64,000 bases of DNA from AP-16 sp963755055 (GCA_963755055.1 CAVWIS010000022.1:124001-188000); one strand, 5' to 3'; shown: positions 18,781 through 29,374, counted from the stretch's first letter. The notes: generated from the sequence alone by a model not told the origin. Made by a program: numbers and translations.

Positions 18781-19350
18781 TAGGGTGGGCAAAATCGGCC
18801 AGGACGTCATCGAGAGCCACGGTGCCGCTCCGATTTTGCCCACGCCGTCAGGTCGACCGGCACCGTACAGCGTGGGCAAATCGCCGGCGACGCATCAATC
18901 AAACTCAGCCATCATTGCGGGCGATTTGCCCACCCTACACGCGCAGCGCCGGCATCACGTGGCGGGCGAACAAATCGAGTGCCGTAGGGTGGGCAAAATC
19001 GGCCGGGGCGTCGCCGAGAGCCACGGTGCCGCTCCGATTTTGCCCACGCCGTCAGGTCGACCGGCATCGTACAGCGTGGGCAAATCGCCGGCGAAGCATC
19101 AATCAACATCCGCGGTCATTGCGGGCGATTTGCCCACCCTACACGCGCAGCGCCGGCATCACATGGCGCGCGAACAAATCGAGTGCCGTAGGGTGGGCAA
19201 GATCGGCCGGGGCGTCGCCGAGAGCCACGGTGCCGCTCCGATTTTGCCCACGCCGTCAGGTCGACCGGCATCGTACAGCGTGGGCAAATCGCCGGCGAAG
19301 CATCAATCAAACGTGCGTCATTACATTGCGCAGCGCCGGCATCACGTGGC
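18781..19350. repeat. 204-bp tandem repeat carrying a palindromic element and a gene-end fragment
   Basis: The motif TAGGGTGGGCAA begins at 18781, 18985 and 19189, giving an exact period of 204 bases. Each unit has the full palindromic element (about 160 bases) followed by about 44 bases copied from the 3' end of the luciferase-like gene: CGCAGCGCCGGCATCAC, then CGAACAAATCGAG. Read on the minus strand these pieces encode LDLFARHVMPALR, the C-terminus of the intact gene at 19307-20332. The third unit lacks the right-hand arm of the palindrome and runs directly into the real gene, whose stop codon at 19307-19309 lies within it. Units two and three differ by only a few bases. Confidence 0.9.
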
Positions 19351-20332
19351 GGGCGAACAAATCGAGCGAGCGCAGCGATTCCTCGAGCAGGAGGTCACCG
19401 AAGGCGAAACGGCAGATCTGATAGTTGATCCGCGCCGAGGCGACCTGGCCGATGAGCGCCTCGCGCACCTCGTCGGGCGTGCCGGCGATGCCGAGGCCGG
19501 TACGCTGCATCTCGGCAAAATCGTCCGGATAGGGCGCGTTGATCGGCCGCGTGCCGTGCTTGCCCCACAGCAGGAAGAAGCTCTCGTACCATCGGGCATA
19601 GCCGCGCCGCGCGATGGCGACGGCCTCGCGCGCGGTGTCGGCGATGACGATGAAGCGGCTCATGCCGACCAGCGGCAGGTCGGCCTCCCGCTGGCCGGCG
19701 GCTGCCCATTCGGCGCGATAGCGCTCCGCGATGGCGCCGACCGCGGCGGCCGTGCCGTTGCACACCACGTTGACCTTGTTGCGCGCCGGCCAGGCGACGC
19801 CGTCCGGATAGGCGGCGCCGTACCACAGCGGCGGATGCGGCCGCTGCAGCGGCTCGATCTCCACGGGAACGTCGCGGAACTGGAAGAACTTTCCTTCGAA
19901 CGACAGCGTCCGGCCGGTCATGAAGGCCATCAGCACGGCGAACGCCTCGTGATACATCGCCTGGGCATCGGCCGGCTCGACGCCGTAGTAGCGCATCTCG
20001 TGCGGCGAGGCGCCGCGGCCGATGCCGAGCTCGAGGCGGCCGCCGCTCAAATGGTCGAGCATGCAGATCTCCTCGGCGACCCGCAGCGGATGGTGGAAGG
20101 CGAGCGGGTAGACCACGGGACCGAACCGCAGGTTCTTGGTGCGTTGCGCCACCGCGGCGAGGAAAACGCTCGGGCTCGGCGCCATGCCGAGCGGCGTCAT
20201 GTGATGCTCGGCGATATGATAGGCGTAGAAGCCGGCCCGCTCGTACGCCTCGATCAGCCGCAGCCGATCCTCGTACTGCTGCGCCAGCGGCACCGCGGCG
20301 CGGTCCATGTGATCGAAAATGCCGAATTTCAT
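19307..20332 (-). CDS. Luciferase-like (LLM class) flavin-dependent monooxygenase
   Basis: A 341-residue bacterial-luciferase-like protein. The N-terminus MKFGIFDHMDR, then YHIAEHHMTPLG, SGGRLELGIGRG and AGTPDEVREAL are all familiar blocks of this FMN-dependent family. Such enzymes oxidise small organic compounds with oxygen and reduced flavin from a separate reductase; the substrate is unknown. The ATG at 20332 has GGGAG about 10 bases upstream. The gene ends inside the 204-bp repeat array, and extra copies of its last 40 or so bases lie in that array. It is the last gene downstream of rppH on the same strand, 29 bases away. Confidence 0.9.
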   Translation of the reverse strand: MKFGIFDHMDRAAVPLAQQYEDRLRLIEAYERAGFYAYHIAEHHMTPLGMAPSPSVFLAAVAQRTKNLRFGPVVYPLAFHHPLRVAEEICMLDHLSGGRLELGIGRGASPHEMRYYGVEPADAQAMYHEAFAVLMAFMTGRTLSFEGKFFQFRDVPVEIEPLQRPHPPLWYGAAYPDGVAWPARNKVNVVCNGTAAAVGAIAERYRAEWAAAGQREADLPLVGMSRFIVIADTAREAVAIARRGYARWYESFFLLWGKHGTRPINAPYPDDFAEMQRTGLGIAGTPDEVREALIGQVASARINYQICRFAFGDLLLEESLRSLDLFARHVMPALRNVMTHV

Positions 20333-20361
20333 GCGTCCGGCTCCCGGCGGCGAAAATTTGC

Positions 20362-20865
20362 TCACGAGCCGGCGAGATGCCCGAACTCGGCGACCACCCG
20401 CTCGTAGACCTGCCGCTTGAACGGGATGATCAGGTCGGCGAGATTCTTCATCGGCTCCCAGCGCCACGCGGTGAATTCCGGCTCGTGGCCGCCGGCCGGG
20501 TTCACCACGTCGATCTCGGACTCCGCGCCGGTGAAGCGCAGCGCGTACCATTTCTGCGTCTGGCCGCGGTAACGACCCTTCCAGGCGTGGGCGGCGACGT
20601 CGGGCGGAAGGTCATAGGACAGCCAGCCGCTCGACTCGGCCAACAGCTCGACCGAGCTGATATTGGTCTCCTCGCGCAGCTCGCGCAGCGCCGCGCGATA
20701 GACGTCCTCGCCGGGATCGACGCCGCCCTGGGGCATCTGCCAGAAGTGGACGTCGTCGACATGCTCGGGCCCGCCGTTGCGGCGGCCGATGAAGACGAGT
20801 CCGCGGCGATCGAGCACCATCATGCCGACGCAGGGACGATAGGGGAGATCGGCGTAGGGAGGCAT
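20362..20865 (-). CDS. rppH: RNA pyrophosphohydrolase
   Basis: A 167-residue Nudix hydrolase. The Nudix box runs from GGVDPGEDVYRAALRELREE (about residues 47-66), with the Mg-binding Glu residues in REL-REE. The flanking YRPCVGMMVL and FWQMPQGGVDPGED match the RppH/IalA group that removes pyrophosphate from the 5' end of mRNA and so starts RNA decay. The length is normal for alphaproteobacterial members. It follows the polysaccharide-deacetylase-like gene on the same strand with a gap of 30 bases, as in related genomes. Confidence 0.95.
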   Translation of the reverse strand: MPPYADLPYRPCVGMMVLDRRGLVFIGRRNGGPEHVDDVHFWQMPQGGVDPGEDVYRAALRELREETNISSVELLAESSGWLSYDLPPDVAAHAWKGRYRGQTQKWYALRFTGAESEIDVVNPAGGHEPEFTAWRWEPMKNLADLIIPFKRQVYERVVAEFGHLAGS

Positions 20866-20895
20866 GGCACCAACAAGCAGACCCGGTCCGGCCGG

Positions 20896-22140
20896 TCAAC
20901 TCGACTTCGGCTTGTTGGCGACCGCGCTGATCGGCACCAGCACGATGCCGCGGCTCTCGCTCGCCTTGCTCCACTGGAAAATCCGCTCGATCGAGATCGG
21001 CAGCGCGGTGGCGACGCCGACGGCGACGCCGCGGTCGCGGGCGACCGCCTCGAGGCGAACCAGGGCGGCGTCGATCTCGGCCGCGGTCGGCACCACGTCG
21101 AGGCCGATATCGGCCTTGGCGAAGGCCGCATTGCTGGAGCCGGCGATCTGGCTCGCCAGGCTGCGGGTCGAGGAGCCGTCGTCGAAATAGATCAGGCCGC
21201 GCTTGGCGGCCTCGCGCACCACCGGCGCCACCGCCTGGTCGCTGGCGGTGAAGCGCGCGCCCATGTAGTTGGCGATGCCCACATAGCCGGCGAAGCGGCT
21301 CATGAACCAGTGCAGCCGGTCGACGTTCTGCTCGGGGCGCAGCGCGGTCAGCAGGGTCTGCGGGCCCGGATCGTTGTCCGGATAGTCGAACGGCTCCATG
21401 GGAACCTGCATCAGCACCTCGTGGCCTTCGCCGCGGGCGCGGGTCACCCAGCGATCGAGGTCGGTGCCGTAGGGCGCGAAGGCGAGCGTCACCGGTCCGG
21501 GCAACTTCGCCAATGCCTCGCTGGTGCCGTTCGCCCCGATGCCGAGCCCGGTCACCACGATGGCGATGCGCGTACCCTCGATCCTGGCGGATGCCGGCGG
21601 CGCCGGCCGCGCATAGACGTCGGCCGGCCGGGCGCCGTCGCTGGCGATCTTCGGAATGGAGCCATGGCGCGTGGTCTCGATCAGCCGCTGGTCGACCATC
21701 TGGCCGCGGGACGGCGCCGCCGCGGATGCCGGGGCGGCGGCGCCCGGAACGACGGCGCCCGGCGCCGTGGCGCTCTGGCCGATCGTCACCTCCTGGCGCC
21801 TGCCGCTCATTCCGTCGATGATGGTGACGGTGTTGCCCCCGCGCGCCGGTTCGGCGGCGGCCGGCGCCGGGCTGGCGGCGGGCTCGGGCTTTGCCTGCGG
21901 GCCGGCGGGCGCCGCCGGCTCGGCCGTCTTGGGCTGCTGACCGCCGCGCAGATCGGCGGAGGCCACCGCGGTCGGCTCACCGCCGAACGGATCGTCGATC
22001 AGCACGACCCAGGCGACGAAGCCGGCCAGGCAGAGCGCCAGGATGCCGGCGACCAGCCGCGGCACGATCGGCGGGATCGCGCGGCGGCGTTTCTTCGGCC
22101 GTTCCAGTCCGAGAGGCGCGTCCAGCTCGTCGGTCGACAC
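20896..22140 (-). CDS. Divergent polysaccharide deacetylase family protein
   Basis: A 414-residue protein with a short cytoplasmic basic segment (RPKKRRR), one membrane anchor near residues 28-48 (LVAGILALCLAGFVAWVVLI), a Pro/Ala-rich linker, and a C-terminal domain of the divergent polysaccharide deacetylase family (PF04748). Family blocks seen are IAIVVTGLGIG, LAFAPYGTDLDRWV, GHEVLMQVPMEPFDYP and YMGARFTA. The periplasmic function is not firmly known; position next to envC and ctpA suggests cell-wall work. I chose the GTG at 22140, which has GCGAGGG about 6 bases upstream; an ATG at 22161 lacks a ribosome site. A strong terminator lies just upstream, so the gene has its own promoter. Confidence 0.85.
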   Translation of the reverse strand: MSTDELDAPLGLERPKKRRRAIPPIVPRLVAGILALCLAGFVAWVVLIDDPFGGEPTAVASADLRGGQQPKTAEPAAPAGPQAKPEPAASPAPAAAEPARGGNTVTIIDGMSGRRQEVTIGQSATAPGAVVPGAAAPASAAAPSRGQMVDQRLIETTRHGSIPKIASDGARPADVYARPAPPASARIEGTRIAIVVTGLGIGANGTSEALAKLPGPVTLAFAPYGTDLDRWVTRARGEGHEVLMQVPMEPFDYPDNDPGPQTLLTALRPEQNVDRLHWFMSRFAGYVGIANYMGARFTASDQAVAPVVREAAKRGLIYFDDGSSTRSLASQIAGSSNAAFAKADIGLDVVPTAAEIDAALVRLEAVARDRGVAVGVATALPISIERIFQWSKASESRGIVLVPISAVANKPKSS

Positions 22141-22203
22141 GGAAGACCCTCGCAGAATCATTCGGCGGATTCTAGCACGCGACCCGCCGGGTCGTTCCGG
22201 GCC

Positions 22204-22235
22204 AAAAAAATCGGGGCGGCAGCTGCCGCCCCGAT
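22204..22235 (-). terminator. Intrinsic terminator after ctpA
   Basis: Bases 22210-22235 form a perfect 26-base palindrome with left half ATCGGGGCGGCAG. Read on the minus strand it is followed directly by a run of T residues (22204-22210). It lies about 31 bases past the ctpA stop codon. This is a textbook factor-independent terminator and marks the end of the envC-ctpA transcript. Confidence 0.92.
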
Positions 22236-22266
22236 GGCGATGATTCGATGCCGGCAAAGCCGACGT

Positions 22267-23597
<1,331 letters not shown>

Positions 23598-23598
<1 letters not shown>

Positions 23599-24947
23599 TA
23601 TCCGCGAACCCTCTCGCTATCGGTTATCGCCCACCATGGGCTTGGGTCGACAGGTGTTCCGTCCTTGCGGAACTCGACATACAGAACCGGTTGCTGCGAA
23701 CCAATCGCGACGGCCGCGGCCGACTGTGGCCCACCCCCCATGACCGCCACGGGTTCACCGGTTAGCACGAACTGGCCGAGATCGACAGAAATCCGTTCCA
23801 TCCCTGCGAGGAGGACATGATAGCCGCCGCCGGCATTGAGTATCAAGAGTTGACCATAGCTGCGGAACGGTCCCGCGTACACAACCCAACCGTCGCAGGG
23901 CGCCGTCACCTGGGCGGCCGCGCGGCTGGCGATCCACAAGCCCTTCTCGACCCCGCCGAGCCCATCGGGCGCGCCGAAATCGCGGACCCGCACGCCGCCG
24001 ACCGGCAGCGGCAGGGCGCCCCGGGCACTGGCGAACGCCATGGCGGGCGTCAGCCGGCCCGGATCCTTCAGGGCGGCGAAGTTCGGCTTGGCGTCGCCCG
24101 CCTTGGCTTCGGCCGCCCGCGCGGCCTCGGCTGCGCGCGCCGCGGAGGCGACGTCACGCTCGAACCGCGCGATCAAATCTTTGAGACTGTCGGCCTGGCG
24201 CGCCAGGGTGGCGGCGCGCAGACGCTCGGCTTCGAGCGCCGTCTCGGTCTCGGCCTGCTTGCGCTGGCGCTCGTCGGTGAGCATGGCCATGCGCTGGCGC
24301 TCGAGCGAAAGCGTGGCGAAATCGATCGACAGATCGTCGCGCTCCTTGGCGAGCTTGTCCCGCAGCCGCACCAGCTCGGTCAGATCGGCGGTGAGCTTCT
24401 CCGCCTCCGCCCGCATCTCCGGCAGCACCGCGCCCAGCAGCATCGCGGTCCGGACCGACTGCAGGGCATCTTCGGGCGTCACCATGATGGCGGGCGGCGG
24501 GCGGCGGCCGATGCGCTGCAGGGCCGCCAGAACCTCGACGATCACACCGCGCCGCGCTTCGAGCGAGCGGCGCACCTGGCCCTCTGCTCCCTCCAGGGTC
24601 GCGATCCGCGCCTCGGAAGCGGACATCCGGTCCTCGACGGCGCGCAGGCGCCCCGCCGTGCCGATCAGCGCCTCGTTGAGCTTGCGGCGGTCCTCGCCGA
24701 TGGTCTCGACCTCGCGGCGAAGCCGCGCCTCGGTATCGGCGGCGCGCTGCTGCTCGGCGCGCAACGCCTCGAGTTCCTGGGCGCGGGCGGCCCGGGCCGG
24801 CTCGTCGGGCGCCGCTGCGCCCGGCTGCGGCACCGCGGTCGGCTGGGCGAGCCCGCCCATTGTCAGCGCCAAAGACAGCGACAGGCCGAGGATCGCGGCA
24901 ACGATCCGACTCGGGTGCCTGGCGCCGTTCGGCATGCGGCTCGTCAT
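23598..24947 (-). CDS. envC: Murein hydrolase activator, EnvC-like
   Basis: A 449-residue exported protein with a signal peptide (ILGLSLSLALTMGGLAQ), a long coiled-coil region (about residues 45-280, rich in Glu, Arg, Ala and Leu) and a C-terminal LytM/M23 domain. The LytM zinc-binding residues are degenerate: the usual HxH region reads LYVEFRKDG, and no HxxxD motif is seen. This fits EnvC-type proteins, which activate amidases rather than cutting peptidoglycan themselves. It is coupled to ctpA by a one-base overlap and follows rlmH in the conserved alphaproteobacterial gene order. Confidence 0.92.
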
Positions 24948-25068
24948 GGGTTGGAGTAAAGCCCGGGGCTGATTAAGAGACCATTAACCATGCCCGGAGC
25001 GCGGCGATGCCATCGCATCCCTGCGGCGCGGCCGCAAGTCGGGGGAATTCCGTAAGGAGAGGAGTGGC

Positions 25069-25551
25069 TCATGACCGGTGGTAGGGGTGTCCCGCCAGGA
25101 TGGTGACCGCCCGGTAGAGCTGCTCGAGAAGCATGATTCGCACCAGCTGGTGCGGCCAGGTCGCCGTGCCGAAGGCGAGCCGCAGTTCGGCCCGGCGCAA
25201 CAGGCCTTCGCCGAGGCCGTCGGCCCCCCCGACGACGAATACCGCAGCCGCCCTGCCGTGATCGCGCCATCCCCCGATCAGCCCCGCAATGTCCTGGCTC
25301 GACAAATTCTTCCCGCGTTCATCGAGCACGACAATCGCGGCGTTTTCGGGGAGAATTTTCGCCAAAGCCGCCGCTTCCTCGGCGGCGCGGTCCTCGGCGC
25401 GGCGGGACCGCCCCTCGTCGATTTCGACCACGTCGAGGCCGCGGAAACCCAGGCTTCGCCCGGCTTTTTCCGCCCGCTCGCGATAGCGCTCGGAAAGCTC
25501 GCGCTCGGATCCGCGCTTGAGCCGGCCGACGGCCGCAACGAGGAGCTTCAT
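25069..25551 (-). CDS. rlmH: 23S rRNA (pseudouridine-1915-N3)-methyltransferase
   Basis: A 160-residue SPOUT-fold methyltransferase that methylates pseudouridine 1915 in helix 69 of 23S rRNA on the assembled ribosome. The SAM-binding knot is seen in VFVVGGADGLGEGL and the C-terminal signature in TWPHQLVRIMLLEQLYRA, followed by GHPYHRS. The ATG at 25551 starts MKLLVAAVGRLK, which matches the family start; a longer frame reaching 25665 runs through intergenic repeats and is rejected. Length is normal. Confidence 0.95.
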   Translation of the reverse strand: MKLLVAAVGRLKRGSERELSERYRERAEKAGRSLGFRGLDVVEIDEGRSRRAEDRAAEEAAALAKILPENAAIVVLDERGKNLSSQDIAGLIGGWRDHGRAAAVFVVGGADGLGEGLLRRAELRLAFGTATWPHQLVRIMLLEQLYRAVTILAGHPYHRS

Positions 25552-25564
25552 GCCGCCCCCTGGC

Positions 25565-25676
25565 GCAGGTTCCTGTCGGCGAACCGCTCCACACTTCGCC
25601 GGAACATGACTCCTTGGTGGCGCATGTTCTTGGTCGGCGAACCGGTATCCACTTCGCCGGAACATGCGCCGGCGTG
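25565..25676. repeat. GGCGAACCGG...CTTCGCCGGAACATG repeats, two copies
   Basis: Two adjacent copies of a short intergenic element lie between rsfS and rlmH. The first (25572-25609) has GTCGGCGAACCGCTCC and CACTTCGCCGGAACATG; the second (about 25623-25674) has TTGGTCGGCGAACCGG and ATCCACTTCGCCGGAACATG. Similar copies occur at 31861-31912, 33003-33027 (partial) and, more distantly, 44235-44281. The GGCGAA / TTCGCC arms can pair into a small hairpin. No coding sequence is seen. Confidence 0.7.
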
Positions 25677-25678
25677 GC

Positions 25679-26077
25679 TCAGCTCGCCCGCCGTGCTCCC
25701 GACTGTCCCGGCGCCCACATCTTTTCCAGATTGTAGAACGCGCGGACTTCCGGGCGGAACACGTGGACGATGACGTCGCCCGCGTCGATCAGCACCCAGT
25801 CGCACTGCCGCATGCCTTCGACCCGCAGCCCGGCGACGCCGGCCTGGTGGAGGTCTTTCAGCACATGGTCGGCGACCGCTCCGACATGGCGCTGCGACCT
25901 CCCGGAGGTCACCACCATGTAGTCGCCGATCGAGGACTTGCCGTTGAGATCGATGGTGATGGTGTCCTCGGCTTTGGCGTCGTCGAGACGGGCGAGGACG
26001 AGGCGGAGAGTCTCCTCGGCGTCAGGTCGCACCTTGGAGACGGGCTTGGGCGCGCGCCTGGGCGCTGCCCGGGACAT
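25679..26077 (-). CDS. rsfS: Ribosomal silencing factor
   Basis: A 132-residue RsfS/DUF143-family protein that binds L14 on the 50S subunit and blocks subunit joining when nutrients fall. The family core is clear: LDDAKAEDTITIDLNGKSS, DYMVVTSGRSQRHVGAVAD, then DWVLIDAGDVIVHVFRPEVR and FYNLEKMW. The ATG at 26077 has no good ribosome site; AAAGGA lies further upstream, so the true start may differ by several codons. It sits between nadD and rlmH, its usual partners. Confidence 0.94.
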   Translation of the reverse strand: MSRAAPRRAPKPVSKVRPDAEETLRLVLARLDDAKAEDTITIDLNGKSSIGDYMVVTSGRSQRHVGAVADHVLKDLHQAGVAGLRVEGMRQCDWVLIDAGDVIVHVFRPEVRAFYNLEKMWAPGQSGARRAS

Positions 26078-26180
26078 TGTCTGGGTTGACAGGGGCTTTG
26101 ATCCTTTCGCTTCGCAGCAACCGCCCCGGAGAAACAGACCCGGGGCCACCCACCAAGATAGGCACGCAGTGTTAAGGCTT

Positions 26181-26774
26181 TCAACCTCCATGGGCACGAA
26201 TTCCGCTCGACGAGAGCGGCGATTTCAGCCCGTGCAGAAAGACCCAGGCCGGCGCCGCGTCCGACTTGAGCCGCCGCGCCGCCGTTTCGGCGATCCGGTA
26301 GCGCCGGAGCGCCCGAGCGGCGGGCGACGCGGTCGCCTCGAGGCTTGAGCCGAAGCGGTCGACCACCGCAATCGGAACGAGGCCGGCAATGCCGCGCCAG
26401 TTCCGCCAGCAATGGAACTCCCGCAAGTTGTCGGCGCCCATGATCCAGATGAAGCGCACCCCGCGGCAGCGTCGAGTAAGCCACACCAGTGTGTCGAACG
26501 TGTAACGGGTGCCGATCGCCGCCTCGATGTCGCTGACCGCGATGCGCGGATGGGCGGCGACCGCGCGCGCCGCCGCCACGCGGTGCGCCAGCGGCGGCAG
26601 GCCATCGGCTGATTTCAGCGGATTGCCCGGCGTCACCAGCCACCACACGCGATCGAGGCCGAGCCGCTTCATGGCAAAAAGGCTCGCCGCGCGATGCGCC
26701 TCATGCGGCGGATTGAACGAGCCGCCGAGCAGGCCGATGGTCATGCCCGGGGCATGCGGCGGCAGGCGCGACAT
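26181..26774 (-). CDS. nadD: Nicotinate-nucleotide adenylyltransferase
   Basis: A 197-residue enzyme that joins nicotinate mononucleotide to AMP from ATP, the committed adenylylation step of NAD synthesis. The nucleotidyltransferase signature GLLGGSFNPPHEAH is at the N-terminus and the second ATP-binding motif appears as SPLSSSGIRAHGG at the C-terminus, where SSS replaces the usual SST. IMGADNLREFHCW is a further family block. An ATG at 26774 gives the ten-residue lead seen in related proteins; an ATG at 26744 is the alternative start. It follows proA on the same strand. Confidence 0.93.
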   Translation of the reverse strand: MSRLPPHAPGMTIGLLGGSFNPPHEAHRAASLFAMKRLGLDRVWWLVTPGNPLKSADGLPPLAHRVAAARAVAAHPRIAVSDIEAAIGTRYTFDTLVWLTRRCRGVRFIWIMGADNLREFHCWRNWRGIAGLVPIAVVDRFGSSLEATASPAARALRRYRIAETAARRLKSDAAPAWVFLHGLKSPLSSSGIRAHGG

Positions 26775-26860
26775 CGGCAGCGCCGCCGTGGCGCCGCCCG
26801 GGCGAAGAGGGTCGGCTGATTCGCCGGCCGGACGACCTGACCGCTCGACTTGGCGGACGC

Positions 26861-28156
26861 TCACGGCCGGGTCTGGCCCGACCCCCGCACCCGGTACTTG
26901 AAGCTGCACAGCTGCTCGGCACCCACCGGGCCGCGGGCGTGAAAACGCCCGGTGGCGATCCCGATCTCGGCGCCGAAGCCGAACTCGCCGCCGTCGGCGA
27001 ACTGGGTCGAGGCATTGTGCAGCACGATCGCCGAATCGACGTTCTGCAAGAACTTTTCCGCCGCCGCCGGGTCGGCGGTGACGATGGCGTCAGTGTGATG
27101 GGAGCCGTAACGCTCGATGTGGGCGATCGCCGCGTCGACGCCGTCAACCACTTTCGCCGCGATGACGGCGTCGAGATACTCGGTCGGCCAGTCCTCCTCC
27201 GCCGCGGGCTTTGCCCGCGGGTCGGCCTGCCGCGTCGCCGCGTCGCCGCGCACCTCGCAGCCGGCATCGATCAGCATGGCAACCAGCGGCGCCAGATGGG
27301 TCGCCGCCACCGCGCGGTCGACCAGCAGCGTCTCGGCGGCGCCGCACACGCCGGTGCGCCGCATTTTCGCGTTGAGCACGATCTCCTTCGCCATGGCGAG
27401 GTCGGCGGCCTTGTCGACATAGACGTGGCACACGCCCTCCAGATGGGCGAAGACCGGCACCCGGGCCTCCTGCTGCACCAGGCCGACCAAGCCTTTTCCG
27501 CCGCGCGGCACGATGACGTCGATCGTCCCGTCGAGACCTGCCAGCATCAGCCCGACCGCCGCGCGGTCGCGGGTCGGCACCAGCTGGATGGCGTCCTCGG
27601 TGAGGCCGGCTTCCGCGAGGCCGGCGGCGAGCGCGCGGTGGATGGCGCGGGCCGAGCGAAAGCTTTCCGAGCCGCCGCGCAGGATCGCCGCATTGCCGGA
27701 TTTCAGGCACAGCGCGCCGGCATCCGCCGTGACATTGGGACGGCTCTCGTAGATCACCCCGATGACGCCGAGCGGCACGCGCACGCGCTCGATGGAGAGG
27801 CCGTTGGGCCGCGTCCACGCCTGCATGACCTGCCCCACCGGATCGGGCAGCGCCCGCACCACGTCGAGGCCGTCCGCCATGGCGGCGATGCGCTTGTCGT
27901 CGATCGCCAGCCGGTCGAGAAAAGCCGCGGCGGCGCCGGAATTCTTCGCCTCGGCGACGTCGTCGCGGTTGGCGGCGAGGATTTCTCCGGCGCGGGCGCG
28001 GACCGCCGCCGCCATGGCGGCGAGCGCCGCATCCTTCTGAGCCGAGGAGGCGAGCGCCAGGGCGCGGGCGGCGAGCCTCGCGCGCCGGCCGATGTCGTGC
28101 ATGACGGCAGCAAGATCGCCGGAGCTTTTTTCGATGGTCTTGAGCGGTGCGGTCAT
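26861..28156 (-). CDS. proA: Gamma-glutamyl phosphate reductase
   Basis: A 431-residue aldehyde-dehydrogenase-fold enzyme that reduces gamma-glutamyl phosphate to glutamate semialdehyde with NADPH, the second step of proline synthesis. Family blocks seen include GVIGVIYESRPNVTADAG, the catalytic Cys in RRTGVCGAAETLL, and the C-terminal GFGAEIGIATGRFHARGPVG. The ATG at 28156 opens MTAPLKTIEKSS. It lies 75 bases after proB on the same strand, so the two proline genes are likely co-transcribed and then lead into nadD. Confidence 0.96.
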   Translation of the reverse strand: MTAPLKTIEKSSGDLAAVMHDIGRRARLAARALALASSAQKDAALAAMAAAVRARAGEILAANRDDVAEAKNSGAAAAFLDRLAIDDKRIAAMADGLDVVRALPDPVGQVMQAWTRPNGLSIERVRVPLGVIGVIYESRPNVTADAGALCLKSGNAAILRGGSESFRSARAIHRALAAGLAEAGLTEDAIQLVPTRDRAAVGLMLAGLDGTIDVIVPRGGKGLVGLVQQEARVPVFAHLEGVCHVYVDKAADLAMAKEIVLNAKMRRTGVCGAAETLLVDRAVAATHLAPLVAMLIDAGCEVRGDAATRQADPRAKPAAEEDWPTEYLDAVIAAKVVDGVDAAIAHIERYGSHHTDAIVTADPAAAEKFLQNVDSAIVLHNASTQFADGGEFGFGAEIGIATGRFHARGPVGAEQLCSFKYRVRGSGQTRP

Positions 28157-28231
28157 GTCTGCTCGCCGATTGATCGAGCGACTTCTACCACGCCGGAGCA
28201 AACGAGGACAGGCACCGTCCGGGCCCTCCGG

Positions 28232-29374
28232 TCACCGCTCGTCCGCGGTCCGCCAGCCGAGCACCAGATCGTCGCGGTGGACCATCTCGGCGCGGCCGCC
28301 GAAGCCGAGGATCAGCAGGATGTCGCCGGACGACTTGCCCATGATTTTTCCGGCGTCCTCGGCGTCGTAGGCCGAGAGCCCGCGGCCGACCTCGGCGCCG
28401 TCCGGCCCGCGGACCACGACGGCATCGCCGCGGGAGAAGCCGCCGTCCACCCGGACGACGCCGGCGGGCAGCAGGCTTTTCCCCCGGCGCAGCGCCGCCA
28501 CCGCGCCCGCATCGATCACGAGCGTGCCCTTCGGCTCGAGCGAGCCGGCGATCCATTTCTTGCGCGCGGTGACGGGATTCGCCGGGGTGAGGAACCAGGT
28601 GCAGCGGCCGCCCGCCGCGATGGCGCGCAGCGGATTGTCCACGTGGCCGGAGGCGATCACCATGTGGGTGCCGGCGGAGGTGGCGATCTTGCCCGCCTCG
28701 ATCTTGGTGCGCATGCCGCCGCGCGCGAGCTCGGAGCCGGCGGCCCCCGCCATCGCCTCGATCTCCGGCGTGATGCGGGCGACCTGGGGGACGAGCTGCG
28801 CCGCCGCATTGTCGCCGGGCGGCGCGTCGTAGAGGCCGTCGATGTCGGACAGCAGCACCAGGAGATCGGCGCTCGCCATGGTGGCGACGCGGGCGGCGAG
28901 GCGGTCGTTGTCGCCGTAGCGGATCTCGGTGGTGGCCACCGTGTCGTTCTCGTTGATCACCGGGATGGCGCGCCATTCCAGCAGTTTTGCGATGGTCGAG
29001 CGGGCATTGAGATAGCGCCGGCGCTCCTCGGTGTCGCCCAGCGTCACCAGGATCTGTCCGGCGGTGATCCGGTGGGCGCCGAGCACTTCCGCCCAGGTGC
29101 GGGCAAGCGCGATCTGGCCGACCGCCGCGGCCGCCTGGCTGTCCTCGAGCTTCAGCGGACCGGGCGGAAGCTTCAGCACGCTGCGGCCGAGCGCGATGGC
29201 GCCCGAGGAGACCACCAGGACGTCGCGGCCGTCGGCATGCAGCCGCGCGATATCCTCGGCGAGCGAGGCGAGCCAGGCCTCCTTGACGCGGCCTTCGTCG
29301 ACGTCGACCAGCAGCGAGGAGCCGACCTTGACGACGATGCGGCGAAACGCATGGAGCGCGGGATTGTTCGCCAT
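28232..29374 (-). CDS. proB: Glutamate 5-kinase
   Basis: A 380-residue kinase that phosphorylates the gamma-carboxyl of glutamate, the first and feedback-controlled step of proline synthesis. It has the amino-acid-kinase start RRIVVKVGSSLLVD, VVSSGAIALG, VINENDTVAT, and the GGMRTKIEAGKIAT block. The last 90 residues form a PUA domain (KGTLVIDAGAVAAL onward). The ATG at 29374 fits the family start; an ATG at 29404 with a weak AGG upstream would add ten residues. A palindromic repeat separates it from obgE. Confidence 0.95.
   Translation of the reverse strand: MANNPALHAFRRIVVKVGSSLLVDVDEGRVKEAWLASLAEDIARLHADGRDVLVVSSGAIALGRSVLKLPPGPLKLEDSQAAAAVGQIALARTWAEVLGAHRITAGQILVTLGDTEERRRYLNARSTIAKLLEWRAIPVINENDTVATTEIRYGDNDRLAARVATMASADLLVLLSDIDGLYDAPPGDNAAAQLVPQVARITPEIEAMAGAAGSELARGGMRTKIEAGKIATSAGTHMVIASGHVDNPLRAIAAGGRCTWFLTPANPVTARKKWIAGSLEPKGTLVIDAGAVAALRRGKSLLPAGVVRVDGGFSRGDAVVVRGPDGAEVGRGLSAYDAEDAGKIMGKSSGDILLILGFGGRAEMVHRDDLVLGWRTADER

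Noticed and set aside
18781..19350. CRISPR array
   Set aside because: Repeat unit of 204 bases with near-identical content and no short repeat/unique spacer structure; no cas genes.
18785..20407. Long plus-strand open frame through the 204-bp repeats and across the luciferase-like gene
   Set aside because: It reads through palindromic repeats and the antisense of a well-supported gene.
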